Source: Bryobacteraceae bacterium
GTDB lineage: Bacteria > Acidobacteriota > Terriglobia > Bryobacterales > Bryobacteraceae
Assembly: GCA_019752335.1 (NCBI GenBank)
Contig: JAIEMJ010000013.1
Location: 392,958-456,957, forward strand
DNA: 64,000 bases
Reading direction: 5' to 3'
Shown here: piece by piece, positions 1 to 8,180 of the stretch
Position numbering within the stretch: the first letter of the stretch is position 1
How the letters are laid out: every line of letters begins with the position of its first letter
Program-made: the position numbers and the translations under genes
Notes under the pieces: generated by a model
What the model saw: only the letters and a program-made list of their open reading frames with translations
The model's database searches: none
What the model was told of the DNA's origin: nothing

Positions 1-207
1 GCGGATGTCCGCGCCGGCTCACCGGCGGCGAAGGCCGGGCTGATGGCCGGTGATATCATGGTGGAGTTTGACGGTAAAAAGGTAGAAAATCTCTACGACT
101 ACACCTACGCGCTACGGCAGAAAAAGCCAGGCGATGCCGTGGTCGTCAAATTCATTAGGAAAGGACAGCCTGAGTCGGTGACGGTTACTTTGGAACAAAG
201 AAAGTGA
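1..207 (+). CDS. PDZ-domain protein, C-terminal fragment
   Basis: Only the last 68 residues are inside the window; the frame is open from base 1 to a TGA at 205-207. The visible part reads like the second half of a PDZ domain, with SPAAKAGLMAGDIMVEFDG (the conserved GL..GD.I..f.G loop) followed by a strand-helix-strand ending at the C-terminus. PDZ domains bind peptide ends or exposed tails. In bacteria they occur on envelope proteases such as DegP/Do, CtpA and some M28 aminopeptidases. The upstream catalytic part is not visible, so the enzyme class cannot be named. A C-terminal PDZ of this form would fit an M28-type peptidase, but that is inference only. Confidence 0.75.
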   Translation, partial: ADVRAGSPAAKAGLMAGDIMVEFDGKKVENLYDYTYALRQKKPGDAVVVKFIRKGQPESVTVTLEQRK

Positions 208-251
208 CCGGCGTAGTTAATGTTTGCGTGTTGTCGCGACGATAACCCCCT

Positions 252-257
252 TAGAGT
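252..257 (+). promoter_or_regulatory. -10-like box, probable leaderless start
   Basis: TAGAGT lies exactly 6 bases before the ATG at 264, where a -10 element would place the transcription start on the start codon. A weak TTGTCG sits 15 bases further upstream. No Shine-Dalgarno sequence precedes this ATG. The same arrangement recurs at several other gene starts in the window. Confidence 0.4.
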
Positions 258-263
258 TCACGC

Positions 264-902
264 ATGCCCGTAATGACACCAAAGCCCGAAACCGCCTCTT
301 GGCGCCTTCCCCCGCTGATTCTCCATCCTTTCGCCGAAACCTACGGGCCGGACAAACTGGTGGAGAGTTCACGCGCCAGCCTGATGTTGCAGGGTTTGCT
401 GCCGCAGGGCGAGTTGAGCCGCGAGGACTTGGATAAGCGCTTGCTGGATGGCCGCTACTGCGAAATTCGCATGTTGTTTTACGTCGGCAAGGACCTGCTG
501 CGTTGGATTGAGCAGTGCCAGGAGATCGTGGGCCGCGAAGAGACTCTCCGCCGCGCCGGCTTCTGTTATCAGAGCTTTGCCGCGCTGATTGTGGAAGAGC
601 CGCCGAAGCCAGTAAGGGAAAAACTGAAGAAGTGGGGCGTCGCCGACTACAAGTCGATCTTCTCCCGCGCCTTGGGCTTGAACGCCGTCTTTACCGAAGT
701 GCCGGAGCGCCAGGACCTCACCGACGAGTTCATCCGCCACTACTACCGCTACGCCGACCAGCTCTTCGCTTGCCGCCAGTTGATGTGGAGCTTCGGCGAC
801 GTCCGCCCCGCCCAGTTCGATTTCGACCTCTACGCCTCCGGCGAATACTCGCGCATGCTCGAACGTCAGTGGCAAGACGGCGAACCGCACGACGACGAAT
901 AG
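264..902 (+). CDS. conserved-type hypothetical protein, 212 aa
   Basis: I do not recognise this family. The product is a soluble, mixed-charge protein with no signal peptide or membrane segment. It has an early LPPLILHPF segment, a central helix-rich part and an aromatic C-terminal third (RHYYRYADQLFACRQLMW), then an acidic tail ending HDDE. Codon use is strongly GC3-biased like the neighbours, which supports real coding. It stands alone between the PDZ gene and a secreted CHRD protein on the same strand. The ATG at 264 has no Shine-Dalgarno but has a -10-like box 6 bases upstream; a second ATG three codons later is an alternative start. The function is unknown. Confidence 0.7.
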   Translation: MPVMTPKPETASWRLPPLILHPFAETYGPDKLVESSRASLMLQGLLPQGELSREDLDKRLLDGRYCEIRMLFYVGKDLLRWIEQCQEIVGREETLRRAGFCYQSFAALIVEEPPKPVREKLKKWGVADYKSIFSRALGLNAVFTEVPERQDLTDEFIRHYYRYADQLFACRQLMWSFGDVRPAQFDFDLYASGEYSRMLERQWQDGEPHDDE

Positions 903-963
903 TACTCCATAGCTTGACGCGAGTCCCCCAATGTGATTCTCTGGAAGTCACTTGCTGGGGACC

Positions 964-2688
964 ATGTGCAGATCGTGTCTCGCCGTTGCGCTCGGGTTCA
1001 CGTGGCTTGCCTCCGGGCAAACCGTGGAATCGATACCCTTTCGCGCGGTGCTGGCCGCACGTAATGTCGTTCCTCCTATCGCTTCTCCCCTGACGGGTAC
1101 CGCCACGCTGTGGCTGCGCCTCACGCGGGACGCCCAGGGCACGGTGACCACCGCCTCCGTAGATATAGACGTCCGCTCGACGGCGATCAACGTGACCGGC
1201 CTTAAACTCTATCAAGGTCCCCCCAACGCCAATGGCTCGCTCTTGGTGGATCTCGGTGGGAACCGGCAGGCCAGCTTTCCGGTAACGCGGCTCAACGCCT
1301 GGCAAGGTCCGGTGTATGTCACGGTGGCAACCGAACAATTCCCAGGGGGTGCCTTGCGCGGCCAGATGGAAGCGGCGGACCACGCGGTGTTGCTCGCGCG
1401 ACTCTCGCCCGGTCTCGCCGCGGTACACGTCCTCGCGACCCGCGATCCTCGCGGACGGCTGACGTCCGCGGAACTCACCTTCGAGGCCGCTACCGCCGGC
1501 CCCATTCGGCTCGAATGGCAAGGCCGCGTCTTCGAGGAATCCACGCGCCTGCCCTTTGACGTGCCCATGGTGATCGCGGCCACCGATATCGTCGCGGCGT
1601 TGTTGCGCGCTCCGGCCCAGGTCAGCTTGACGCTGGGCGAAAGCAGCGGAACAGAAAGCCGCGGAACATTGCACGGTACCGACCGGGTCAGCTTCTTTCC
1701 CGGACCCGGTCGCGTTACGTTCCACACGCTACGCAACCAAGCCGGCGACGCGATCGCCGCGTTGACCGTGCTCGATCCGCACCCAACCGCCACCGGTCCG
1801 GTAGCCTTATCGGATCCCGCTGACCGCGTTTTTGTCCGCCAGGAAGTGACTCCGAACGCGCCGTTCGCCACCGTTCTGCTGAGCGAGGCGGCGGATCTCT
1901 CCAGCCTCAACGCGACCCTGCGCACGCCGGACCGGGCGCGTTGGAATCGCGTCCCGTTGGCGGCCCGGGTGCCGCCGCCCGTAGCGCAGAGCGTGATTAG
2001 CGCCGTCTGGGATCCGCGGCATCGCACCATCGCTCCGGGCGGTCTTTTCACAGTTTTCGGACAGAACCTGGCCGCCGCGGCGGGAGATCTGGCTGGCTTG
2101 GTGGGGACGCGCGTCCCCGTGTCGCTAAACGGCACCTCCGTGATGATCGGCGGACTCGCCGCGCCGGTGATCGATGTTCGGCCGACTCATGTCATCGCTC
2201 AGGCGCCGATGGAACTCGAAGCCGGTCCGCAGCCCGTGGTGGTGAGGACGTCAGAAGGCGCCAGCGCCCCCGTGATGGCCACGGTCGCCCCCGTGGCGCC
2301 GGCCGTCTTCTTCGAACAAACCTCGGCGCTAGGCAATGTCGCCGTGGTGCGCAAAGCGGACGGCAGTGCCGTGTCCATGGAGAATCCGGCGCGGCCTAAT
2401 GACTTGCTGGTCTTTTTCGCCACCGGTTACGGGGCCCGCACGACGCCGGCGATTGCCACGGGCATCGCGGCACCCAGTGCCAATCCCGTCCGGCTCCCGC
2501 TACCGTCCGTCACCATTGGAGGACGTCCCGCGGCAGTCGTCTATTCGGTGCTGGTGCCGGGCCTCCTGGGCATCGTCCAAACCGCGATCCGGATGCCGCA
2601 AGCCGCCGGGTCAGGCAATCTTCCGCTGGTCGTGTCCTACGGCGCTTCCCAGTCGAATCCGGTGATTCTCTTCGGCGCCTTGCGCTAA
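964..2688 (+). CDS. secreted CHRD-domain protein with TIGR03437 C-terminal module
   Basis: The 574-residue product starts with a signal peptide (MCRSCLAVALGFTWLASGQ). A CHRD-like beta domain covers about residues 20-135; it includes the tract GTATLWLRL and the closing pattern EQFPGGALRGQM typical of bacterial CHRD proteins. A linker beta region follows. The last 230 residues match the C-terminal module named TIGR03437, which is abundant in Solibacter: FTVFGQNLA, an IPT-like strand pattern, FFATGYG and VPGLLGIVQTAIRMP. It probably acts outside the cell in adhesion or as a structural surface protein. I placed the start at ATG 964 because the signal peptide begins there; an in-frame TTG at 952 is possible. 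AGTACT occurs upstream at 902-907. Confidence 0.85.
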   Translation: MCRSCLAVALGFTWLASGQTVESIPFRAVLAARNVVPPIASPLTGTATLWLRLTRDAQGTVTTASVDIDVRSTAINVTGLKLYQGPPNANGSLLVDLGGNRQASFPVTRLNAWQGPVYVTVATEQFPGGALRGQMEAADHAVLLARLSPGLAAVHVLATRDPRGRLTSAELTFEAATAGPIRLEWQGRVFEESTRLPFDVPMVIAATDIVAALLRAPAQVSLTLGESSGTESRGTLHGTDRVSFFPGPGRVTFHTLRNQAGDAIAALTVLDPHPTATGPVALSDPADRVFVRQEVTPNAPFATVLLSEAADLSSLNATLRTPDRARWNRVPLAARVPPPVAQSVISAVWDPRHRTIAPGGLFTVFGQNLAAAAGDLAGLVGTRVPVSLNGTSVMIGGLAAPVIDVRPTHVIAQAPMELEAGPQPVVVRTSEGASAPVMATVAPVAPAVFFEQTSALGNVAVVRKADGSAVSMENPARPNDLLVFFATGYGARTTPAIATGIAAPSANPVRLPLPSVTIGGRPAAVVYSVLVPGLLGIVQTAIRMPQAAGSGNLPLVVSYGASQSNPVILFGALR

Positions 2689-2695
2689 AGCCCGT

Positions 2696-3592
2696 CTACT
2701 CCGTATAGCGAAATGGCGCGGGCATGAAACAGAGGAAAAACAGGATCACCGCAGCGATCGCCCAATTGCGCCGATGGGAGTCCAACGTCTGCTCATCGTG
2801 AATATAGGGATGCTTGCGCCCCAGCCAAAAGAGGATGGCGGCCCAGATCCACCAGGGCCACCAGAAGAAGCCGAGGGGAACCAGCAGCGCCAGGAACAGC
2901 CAACTGCGGCGTTGATAGGCTTCGCCGAACCAGGCGTAGAGGATGTGCCCGCCGTCCAGTTGACCGATCGGCAGGAGGTTCAGCGCGGTGGCGAACAAGC
3001 CCACCCACGCCGCGCGCGCGACGGGATGCAGCGCGATATCCGTCGACGGCGTGCCGGGAAAGATCAGGGCCTCGCAGAGCGTGAGAAACAACGGCTGGCC
3101 GAAGATCATGTCGCCCCGCTCGGCAATGCCCGGGATGACGCGCGAATGCGCCAGGCCGAACAGCATACACGGCAAGAGAGCCGCGAAGCCCGCGAGCGGA
3201 CCGGCGACCCCGACATCGAAGAGGTCGGCCCGACGGTAGATCAGGGAACGAATCCGAATGAAGGCGCCGAACGTGCCGATAAACGTGGGCGCGGGCAGGA
3301 AGTAGGGCAGACTGGCGTTCAGCCCGTAGCGGACGCAGAAGTAATAATGGCCGAATTCATGCGCACCCAGGATCAGCAGCAGCGCGATGGCAAAGGGGAG
3401 TCCGTCGAGGAGCAGGGCCGGGCGCTGAAGCGGATCGAGAATCGCGAGCAGGTCATCTTCCAGGCGGAAGCCGGGCAAATTGTGGGTGAAGTTATAGGCA
3501 ATGCGCGCGCCGGCGGCGCTGGTGGTAAGCAACGTCGCGAGCCACAGCAACCCATGCAGCCACAGGCGTGCATCAAAGGGAATCCATCTCAA
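2696..3592 (-). CDS. site-2-type membrane metalloprotease (peptidase M50)
   Basis: The 298-residue integral membrane protein carries the zinc motif HEFGHY (residues 78-83) in a transmembrane helix. A second motif, NLLPIGQLDGGH, lies in the last third and provides the third metal ligand. These are the two hallmarks of S2P/M50 intramembrane proteases. About six to seven hydrophobic helices are visible, and the C-terminus ends with a helix and a short tail. M50 enzymes cleave transmembrane substrates, often anti-sigma factors; the substrate here is unknown. There is no PDZ domain, unlike RseP. The gene starts 6 bases after the HU gene stop on the same strand, so the two are probably co-transcribed. 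Its 3' end converges with the CHRD gene across a 7-base gap. Confidence 0.9.
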   Translation of the reverse strand: MRWIPFDARLWLHGLLWLATLLTTSAAGARIAYNFTHNLPGFRLEDDLLAILDPLQRPALLLDGLPFAIALLLILGAHEFGHYYFCVRYGLNASLPYFLPAPTFIGTFGAFIRIRSLIYRRADLFDVGVAGPLAGFAALLPCMLFGLAHSRVIPGIAERGDMIFGQPLFLTLCEALIFPGTPSTDIALHPVARAAWVGLFATALNLLPIGQLDGGHILYAWFGEAYQRRSWLFLALLVPLGFFWWPWWIWAAILFWLGRKHPYIHDEQTLDSHRRNWAIAAVILFFLCFMPAPFRYTE

Positions 3593-3598
3593 GGGAAG

Positions 3599-3868
3599 CT
3601 ACTGCAAGGACTGCAGTTCTTTGCCAGGCTTAAAGCGAACCGCTTTACCCGGAGGAATGGCGACTTCGGCGCCCGTACGCGGATTGCGGCCAATGCCGGT
3701 CTTGCGCGGGCGGACGTTGAAGATGCCAAAGCCGCGAAGCTCAATGCGCTCGCCCTGGGCCAGGGCGCGCTTCATGGTTTCAAAGACGGTCTCCACCGCC
3801 ATTTCGGCCTTCGTTTTAGTAATGCCGGTCTTGCCGACGACCTCGTTGATGATATCGAGCTTGATCAT
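3599..3868 (-). CDS. HU/IHF-family DNA-binding protein
   Basis: An 89-residue protein of typical HU length. It has the dimerisation helices (MIKLDIINEVVGKTG, KAEMAVETVFETMKRAL), the beta arm segment GFGIFNVRPRKTGIGRNPRTG with the conserved RNPRTG, and a final helix region ending KPGKELQSLQ. HU proteins bend and compact DNA. The frame stays open upstream to another ATG at 3931. I chose ATG 3868 because it gives the canonical HU start and because a near-consensus sigma70 promoter overlaps the 3931 codon, placing the transcript start near 3923. The M50 protease gene follows 6 bases downstream. Confidence 0.93.
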   Translation of the reverse strand: MIKLDIINEVVGKTGITKTKAEMAVETVFETMKRALAQGERIELRGFGIFNVRPRKTGIGRNPRTGAEVAIPPGKAVRFKPGKELQSLQ

Positions 3869-3929
3869 GAAGCGAATCCGATCTCGCGAGCCAGACAACG
3901 TGAAAACGCGTACATGGCCTGCAAACCTC

Positions 3930-3959
3930 ATGATAGGATTAGGGTTAGCCTCTTGTCAA
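3930..3959 (-). promoter_or_regulatory. sigma70-type promoter of the HU gene
   Basis: On the minus strand a perfect TTGACA (3954-3959) is followed by an 18-base spacer and TATCAT (3930-3935). Transcription would start near 3923, about 55 bases before the chosen HU start codon. The -10 overlaps the alternative upstream ATG, so that codon could not be translated from this promoter. Confidence 0.65.
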
Positions 3960-3971
3960 GCTTCTTCTCCC

Positions 3972-4460
3972 ATGGAAAGCACCCAACCCCTTACCGCTGA
4001 AGCCTTCCGCCGCGCTTGTGGTCGCTTCGCCACCGGCATTGCCGTCGTCACCACCCTGGACGCGGGCGGCGCACCCGTCGGATTGACGGTGAACTCGTTT
4101 ACCTCCGTATCGCTCGACCCGCCGTTGGTGCTCTTTTGCCTGGATCGCGCGTCGCAAGCGCTGCCCTCGTTCGCGAACGCTAATGCTTTTTCTATCAATA
4201 TTTTAGAAGAATCTCAGCGTGACCTCTCGCAGCGCTTTGCCGCGCGCGAGGCGGACCGGTTTGCGGGCCTGAGCTATCGCCTGGGCACCCTCGGCGCACC
4301 GGTATTGCCCGGCGTTTTGGCAGTGCTCGAATGCCGTCGCCACGCCGTGCTGGAGGGTGGCGATCATCTTATCTTTCTGGGTGAAGTGATCGCGGCTGAC
4401 GCCGGCGACGGCCAGCCGTTGCTTTATTTCGGCGGCCGCTATCGCCTTTTGGGCATGTAG
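3972..4460 (+). CDS. flavin reductase-like FMN-binding protein
   Basis: The 162-residue protein matches the flavin reductase family (PF01613): FRRACGRFATGIAVVTT near the N-terminus, then GLTVNSFTSVSLDPPLVLFCLD, which forms the FMN-binding split barrel, and FSINILEESQ. Members are NAD(P)H:flavin oxidoreductases, usually the small component of two-component monooxygenases, or FMN-binding proteins of unknown substrate. No partner monooxygenase is adjacent. The ATG at 3972 gives the family's usual N-terminus. The gene is divergent from HU with a 103-base intergenic region. The following aminotransferase gene is on the same strand, 18 bases on. Confidence 0.88.
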   Translation: MESTQPLTAEAFRRACGRFATGIAVVTTLDAGGAPVGLTVNSFTSVSLDPPLVLFCLDRASQALPSFANANAFSINILEESQRDLSQRFAAREADRFAGLSYRLGTLGAPVLPGVLAVLECRRHAVLEGGDHLIFLGEVIAADAGDGQPLLYFGGRYRLLGM

Positions 4461-4466
4461 TTAGCT

Positions 4467-4472
4467 TAAAAT
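4467..4472 (+). promoter_or_regulatory. -10-like box, probable leaderless start
   Basis: TAAAAT ends 6 bases before ATG 4479 (spacer cgggag). The GGGAG directly abutting the ATG is too close for normal ribosome binding, so either leaderless initiation or readthrough from the flavin reductase gene is needed. Confidence 0.4.
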
Positions 4473-4478
4473 CGGGAG

Positions 4479-5711
4479 ATGCCAACCACTCGCCGGGGCC
4501 TATTCGCTCTCCTTCCGCCCACTTGGTTTGCCTATACCCAGTCGTTACAGGCCGCCGATTCCACCGAAGCTTACTGGCAGTTGATCAAGCGTGAGTTTCC
4601 GCTCGATGACTCGCTGCTTTACCTCAACGCCGCTAACGTCTGTCCCGCGTCGCGCCTGGTGCTCGACAGGTACCAGCAATTCCTGCGTGACTTCCATGCG
4701 AACCCCTCTTTCCAGAATCGCGAGAAGTATGTCCCGCTCGAGGACCGGCTGCGGGGCAAAATTGCTTCCCTGCTCCGCGTCAGTGCGGATGAAATCGCAT
4801 TGACGCGCAATACGAGCGAAGGCTCAAACCTCGTCGTGCGCGGACTCGACTTGAAGCCTGGTGACGAGGTAATCATCACCAGCCATAATCACCCGTCGAA
4901 CAACGACTCCTGGAAGGTGCGCGCCAAGCGCGACGGCTTCCGCGTGGTGAGTGTCGACGTTCCGGTGCCGGCGGTGTCAGCGGCGGCGCTGGTAGAGTCC
5001 ATTCGGGCCGCCATCACCAGCCGCACCCGCGTCATCTCCGTGACGCACGTCACCAGCACCACGGGGATTCGCTACCCCGCGAAGGAGATCGCTGCTCTGG
5101 CGCGGGAGCGCGGCCTTTGGATGCACCTGGACGGCGCGCAGAGCTTTGGCGCCATCGACGTCAACCTCGGCGAGATCGGCTGCGACTCGTTCTCGGCGAG
5201 CGCGCATAAGTGGTCAATGGGGCCACTGGAAGCCGGTTTGCTTTACGTCCGCGCCGCGCGGCACAAGGAACTGTGGCCGGCCGTCGTAACGGCGGGTTGG
5301 AGCGAAACGCTGGTCGGCGCGCGCAAGTTCGAGGTCTTCGGCCAACGTGACGACGCGCGACTGGTCTCCTTTGAAGCCGCTATCGACTTCCTCGCCTTAA
5401 TGGGTATGCCCAAGGTGGAAGCGCGCCTGACGGCTTTAACCGGGCGGCTGAAACAGCAGTTTGCCGCCATCGACGGCGCCTCCGTGAGGACCAATACCGA
5501 CGCGGCGCTTTCGGGTGGCGTCGTCAAGGTCGACCTGCCAGGGCGAGACCTGAAGCCCATTTATGACCGGCTGTGGAACGAACACCGGGTGGCCATCGCC
5601 ATGACCGCGTCGGGCGACAGTAAGGGCCTGCGCTTCTCGCCGCACGTCTACAACACCACCGCGGAGATTGACCGAGCCGTGGAGGCTCTACGACAGGTGG
5701 CCCGCGCTTAA
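4479..5711 (+). CDS. secreted aminotransferase class V-fold protein (PLP)
   Basis: The 410-residue product has a class V aminotransferase / cysteine desulfurase fold. DGAQSFGAIDV holds the Asp that pairs with the PLP pyridine nitrogen, and SASAHKWSMGP holds the Schiff-base lysine. THVTSTTG and the N-terminal YLNAANVCPASR tract also fit. The N-terminus begins with a twin arginine and a hydrophobic stretch ending near LQAA, which suggests Tat export of a folded PLP enzyme. Such Tat-tagged isopenicillin-N-epimerase-like proteins are common in this phylum. The substrate is unknown. The stop codon overlaps the next start by one base (TAATG), so the next gene is probably translationally coupled. 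Confidence 0.85.
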   Translation: MPTTRRGLFALLPPTWFAYTQSLQAADSTEAYWQLIKREFPLDDSLLYLNAANVCPASRLVLDRYQQFLRDFHANPSFQNREKYVPLEDRLRGKIASLLRVSADEIALTRNTSEGSNLVVRGLDLKPGDEVIITSHNHPSNNDSWKVRAKRDGFRVVSVDVPVPAVSAAALVESIRAAITSRTRVISVTHVTSTTGIRYPAKEIAALARERGLWMHLDGAQSFGAIDVNLGEIGCDSFSASAHKWSMGPLEAGLLYVRAARHKELWPAVVTAGWSETLVGARKFEVFGQRDDARLVSFEAAIDFLALMGMPKVEARLTALTGRLKQQFAAIDGASVRTNTDAALSGGVVKVDLPGRDLKPIYDRLWNEHRVAIAMTASGDSKGLRFSPHVYNTTAEIDRAVEALRQVARA

Positions 5712-6283
5712 TGGATCGCCTGTACCTCTCCTACTGGATGCGCGGCTACACGGAGCACAACATGCTTCGCCATTACGCCACCGCGCTGCGGAAGTTTCCG
5801 TTCTCGCGCCTCTCACCTTCCATGCAACTGCGCATCTTTGAGAGCGAACTGGTGGAGCCACCAGTCTTCGAGCATCTTTACGACGGACCCCAGGACTTTG
5901 ATTTGATGATGGCCGAAGCCAAGCTGCACCAGGCTCCGGATTATGGCTATGAGCTCGAGGCGCAATGGGACCTGTGGCAGTGGATCCAAAACGAATGGAA
6001 GTTGGCGCCGGTGCGGGTCTCGTTGTTTTGCTTCGGGCCCGCCTTTGACGCGCTCAATCGCGATCACCTCGAGGTGGATTTTGGTCTGGAAAGCCACTTT
6101 CTGCCGCAACCCTTGGTTCCCGGCAACAGCCTGCCCATGGTGCAATCGAACATTCGCAGCTTGCTCAAGCTGGTGCAGGATTTGGACGGCGGCTTGAACG
6201 CGGACCGGCGTCAATTGTGGTCAGAGTCCGGGGATAACTTCGCGGAGAGGTTGGAGTCGGCTTTGGCGATTACTTCCGGCTGA
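5711..6283 (+). CDS. hypothetical protein, 190 aa, coupled to aminotransferase
   Basis: I do not recognise this family. It is a soluble, aromatic-rich protein that opens MDRLYLSYWMRGYTEHNMLR and contains many Trp and acidic residues (YELEAQWDLWQWIQNEW). No signal peptide, membrane segment or metal motif is evident. Its ATG shares one base with the aminotransferase stop, indicating co-expression. The 3' end overlaps the convergent receiver-domain gene by 73 bases, an unusually long tail-to-tail overlap. Codon use resembles the neighbours. No function is assigned. Confidence 0.7.
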   Translation: MDRLYLSYWMRGYTEHNMLRHYATALRKFPFSRLSPSMQLRIFESELVEPPVFEHLYDGPQDFDLMMAEAKLHQAPDYGYELEAQWDLWQWIQNEWKLAPVRVSLFCFGPAFDALNRDHLEVDFGLESHFLPQPLVPGNSLPMVQSNIRSLLKLVQDLDGGLNADRRQLWSESGDNFAERLESALAITSG

Positions 6284-6645
6284 GGCGCTTCCAGCAAAAG
6301 TTGCAATTTTTCTTGCAACATACTCGGGAGGAATGGCTTCGGCATAAACAGAACCCGTGCTCCTTCAGGAAAGCCATGAGGTTCGTAGGGGTACCCACTC
6401 ATCAACAAGACCCGTAGAGTGGAGTCGAATTCCAAAGCTTGCCGCGCGAGTTCGGCGCCGTCATCGTCGCCGAGTGTGAGGTCGGCGATCAGGATTGAAC
6501 CGGGTCGGCCGCGCAGAGCCTCCAGGGCGTCGGCGGTCTGGCGGAAGCAGGTGGCTTCGAGGTCCAAACGCCTGAGGTAGCGGACCAACAGTCCGGCCAG
6601 GGGCGCATCGTCTTCGACGAGCACCACCGGAGGTAGAACGGTCAT
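6211..6645 (-). CDS. stand-alone response-regulator receiver protein
   Basis: A single REC domain fills the 144-residue protein. VVLVEDDAPLA provides the acidic pocket, ADLTLGDDDG the phospho-acceptor aspartate, LLMSGYP the switch serine region, and FMPKPF the conserved lysine. No DNA-binding or enzymatic output domain follows, so it would signal by protein contact. No histidine kinase is in the window. I chose ATG 6645 because the domain starts immediately after it; an upstream extension would be the antisense of nothing recognisable. The start lies 2 bases after the stop of the beta-barrel gene, which indicates coupling. The 3' end overlaps the convergent 5711-6283 gene. Confidence 0.85.
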   Translation of the reverse strand: MTVLPPVVLVEDDAPLAGLLVRYLRRLDLEATCFRQTADALEALRGRPGSILIADLTLGDDDGAELARQALEFDSTLRVLLMSGYPYEPHGFPEGARVLFMPKPFLPSMLQEKLQLLLEAPQPEVIAKADSNLSAKLSPDSDHN

Positions 6646-6647
6646 GT

Positions 6648-8003
6648 CTACCACAGGGAAACGGGGATATCGGAAGGCGTGAAGTTGACCCCAAACGATA
6701 CCCGGTTGCCGTTCAGATTGAAGGCCGAGAAACTCTCGGTGACTGAGTTTCGCCGGTCGTAGCGAGCCGTCAGTTGCGCCCACTTCGCTACCTGCCAACC
6801 AAAACCGGCACCACCGGTGTGGGCTTTGAAATTGCCTTGGATCTGGCCGACGCTCCGAAGGCGCATGTAAGTGTAGCCAGCATTGAAGTTGAGATTGCGG
6901 CTCAAGCGGCGCGTATAGGTCGCACCACCCTGATCCATCTGGGACGTGAGAATGATACCGTTCCCAGGATTCACGGAACGGGAAAAAGAAGTAGTCAGAG
7001 AACCGCTCGGCGCGTTGCGCGTGAGGGCAATGGTCCCTGAGCCAAGGATCGGCTTATTGTAGAACACCTCCTGGCCGCTCGAAACGCCAATAATGGCGGC
7101 GATAGCAGGATCGATCAGAACCGTTCGCTGACCGAGGGTCTCCACTCGCAAAGCTCCGAGACGAGCGTTCAGTTCCCAACGGCGCCCGATCTGACGGGCC
7201 CAAAAGACACCGAGGCCATGGATGTAGGAGTCGCCAAAGGAGCGGGAGAATTGGAAAGTCATGAAGCTATAGTCAATACCGACAGAGTTCCGCTTGTTGA
7301 TCCGCCGCGTCACGTCAGCCCGCGTTTGGAGTCCGTCCACTCCCACCAACGCCCGATTGCGGCGTCGTACGGTGTAACCGCCACCAGAGAGGGAAATCGA
7401 TGTCCGGTTGCTCAAGTTGTAGGTCAGGGTGCCATTCACGCCGCCGTAGTTCGTGCGCACATCGAAGAGAGAGTTGGTGGGGAGGCCCACACCGCCAATT
7501 GCGTCGGTATTGTTCAGGCCACCAGGATTGACCGCGCCGCCGAAGGCTCGATTGGTGGTACCCGCATTGACACTACCTTGCAGGCTCAGCTTCTTCGTCA
7601 CAATCGTGCCGTAACTCAAATCGACTGACTGGTCAGTACCATTCCAGAATTCAAAGTTACGATAGTGGCGATAGTCGCCCAGGTATGACAGTTGGAGTTG
7701 ATTGCGTTTCCAGACCTTCGTGCCATAAACGCCACCAATCACTTCGATGCCTGCCGCGCCGCGGGTAAACACTCCGGTTTCGGTGCCAGGACGAATGGAG
7801 GTGAGGCCGCTATCGTAAATCGCCTGGACGCCCAGATGCGGCCGGACGCGCAAGCCATCGCCTTTGCGGCCGTTTCCGGCGCCGCCGCGGCCCAGGATGG
7901 AAGGGCCGCCGAAGCCACCGCCGCCACCGAGTCCGGCCAATCCGCCCTGCCCAAACGATAGTTGCGACGTAAGCAGTATCAATAGCAGGGCGCCTAATTT
8001 CAC
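6648..8003 (-). CDS. outer-membrane beta-barrel protein
   Basis: The 451-residue product begins at a GTG with a good GAGGAGG site 10 bases upstream, and has a signal peptide ending near SFGQ. A glycine-rich segment (about residues 20-50) precedes a long run of alternating hydrophobic/polar strands with aromatic girdles (LQLSYLGDYRHYRNFEFW, FTLNGN-like turns). The predicted barrel ends in a strand closing with SLW. This is the pattern of an outer-membrane barrel of unknown cargo. The gene lies directly upstream of the lone receiver gene with a 2-base gap. A 13-base motif shared with the leader of the 46309 gene lies 76 bases before the start codon. Confidence 0.7.
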   Translation of the reverse strand: MKLGALLLILLTSQLSFGQGGLAGLGGGGGFGGPSILGRGGAGNGRKGDGLRVRPHLGVQAIYDSGLTSIRPGTETGVFTRGAAGIEVIGGVYGTKVWKRNQLQLSYLGDYRHYRNFEFWNGTDQSVDLSYGTIVTKKLSLQGSVNAGTTNRAFGGAVNPGGLNNTDAIGGVGLPTNSLFDVRTNYGGVNGTLTYNLSNRTSISLSGGGYTVRRRNRALVGVDGLQTRADVTRRINKRNSVGIDYSFMTFQFSRSFGDSYIHGLGVFWARQIGRRWELNARLGALRVETLGQRTVLIDPAIAAIIGVSSGQEVFYNKPILGSGTIALTRNAPSGSLTTSFSRSVNPGNGIILTSQMDQGGATYTRRLSRNLNFNAGYTYMRLRSVGQIQGNFKAHTGGAGFGWQVAKWAQLTARYDRRNSVTESFSAFNLNGNRVSFGVNFTPSDIPVSLW

Positions 8004-8078
8004 TCTCAGATTGCCTCCTCAGCGGCCGTCGGCAAAGTCGCCCAAGCTCGCATTAACCGGCCGCCCACCTGGGATACC

Positions 8079-8111
8079 GTACCTCCAGTCTCGTTTGACG
8101 CCCCTAGTACT
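8079..8111 (-). promoter_or_regulatory. shared motif AGACTGGAGGTAC with AGTACT
   Basis: Read on the minus strand, AGTACT (8106-8111) is followed after 14 bases by AGACTGGAGGTAC (8079-8091), 76 bases before the barrel gene's start. The same 13-mer, with AGTACT at nearly the same offset, occurs at 46396-46427 before another secreted-protein gene. TTGACA (minus strand) overlaps the AGTACT. It may be a promoter or operator; the function is unknown. Confidence 0.4.
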
Positions 8112-8180
8112 GTCAAGCCGGTGAACACCTTAGGCCGCTGCGCCAAGAGCTTGAAAAAGAAGTAACATCCGAACAGGACC

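Noticed and set aside
3869..3931. Upstream ATG giving HU 21 extra residues
   Set aside because: The -10 box of a near-consensus promoter covers that ATG, so it cannot be in the transcript; the canonical HU start is ATG 3868.
2774..4000. Long open plus-strand frame (408 codons) across the M50 protease and HU genes
   Set aside because: It runs antisense to two clear protein families and has a low-complexity, charge-rich composition typical of antisense frames in GC-rich DNA.
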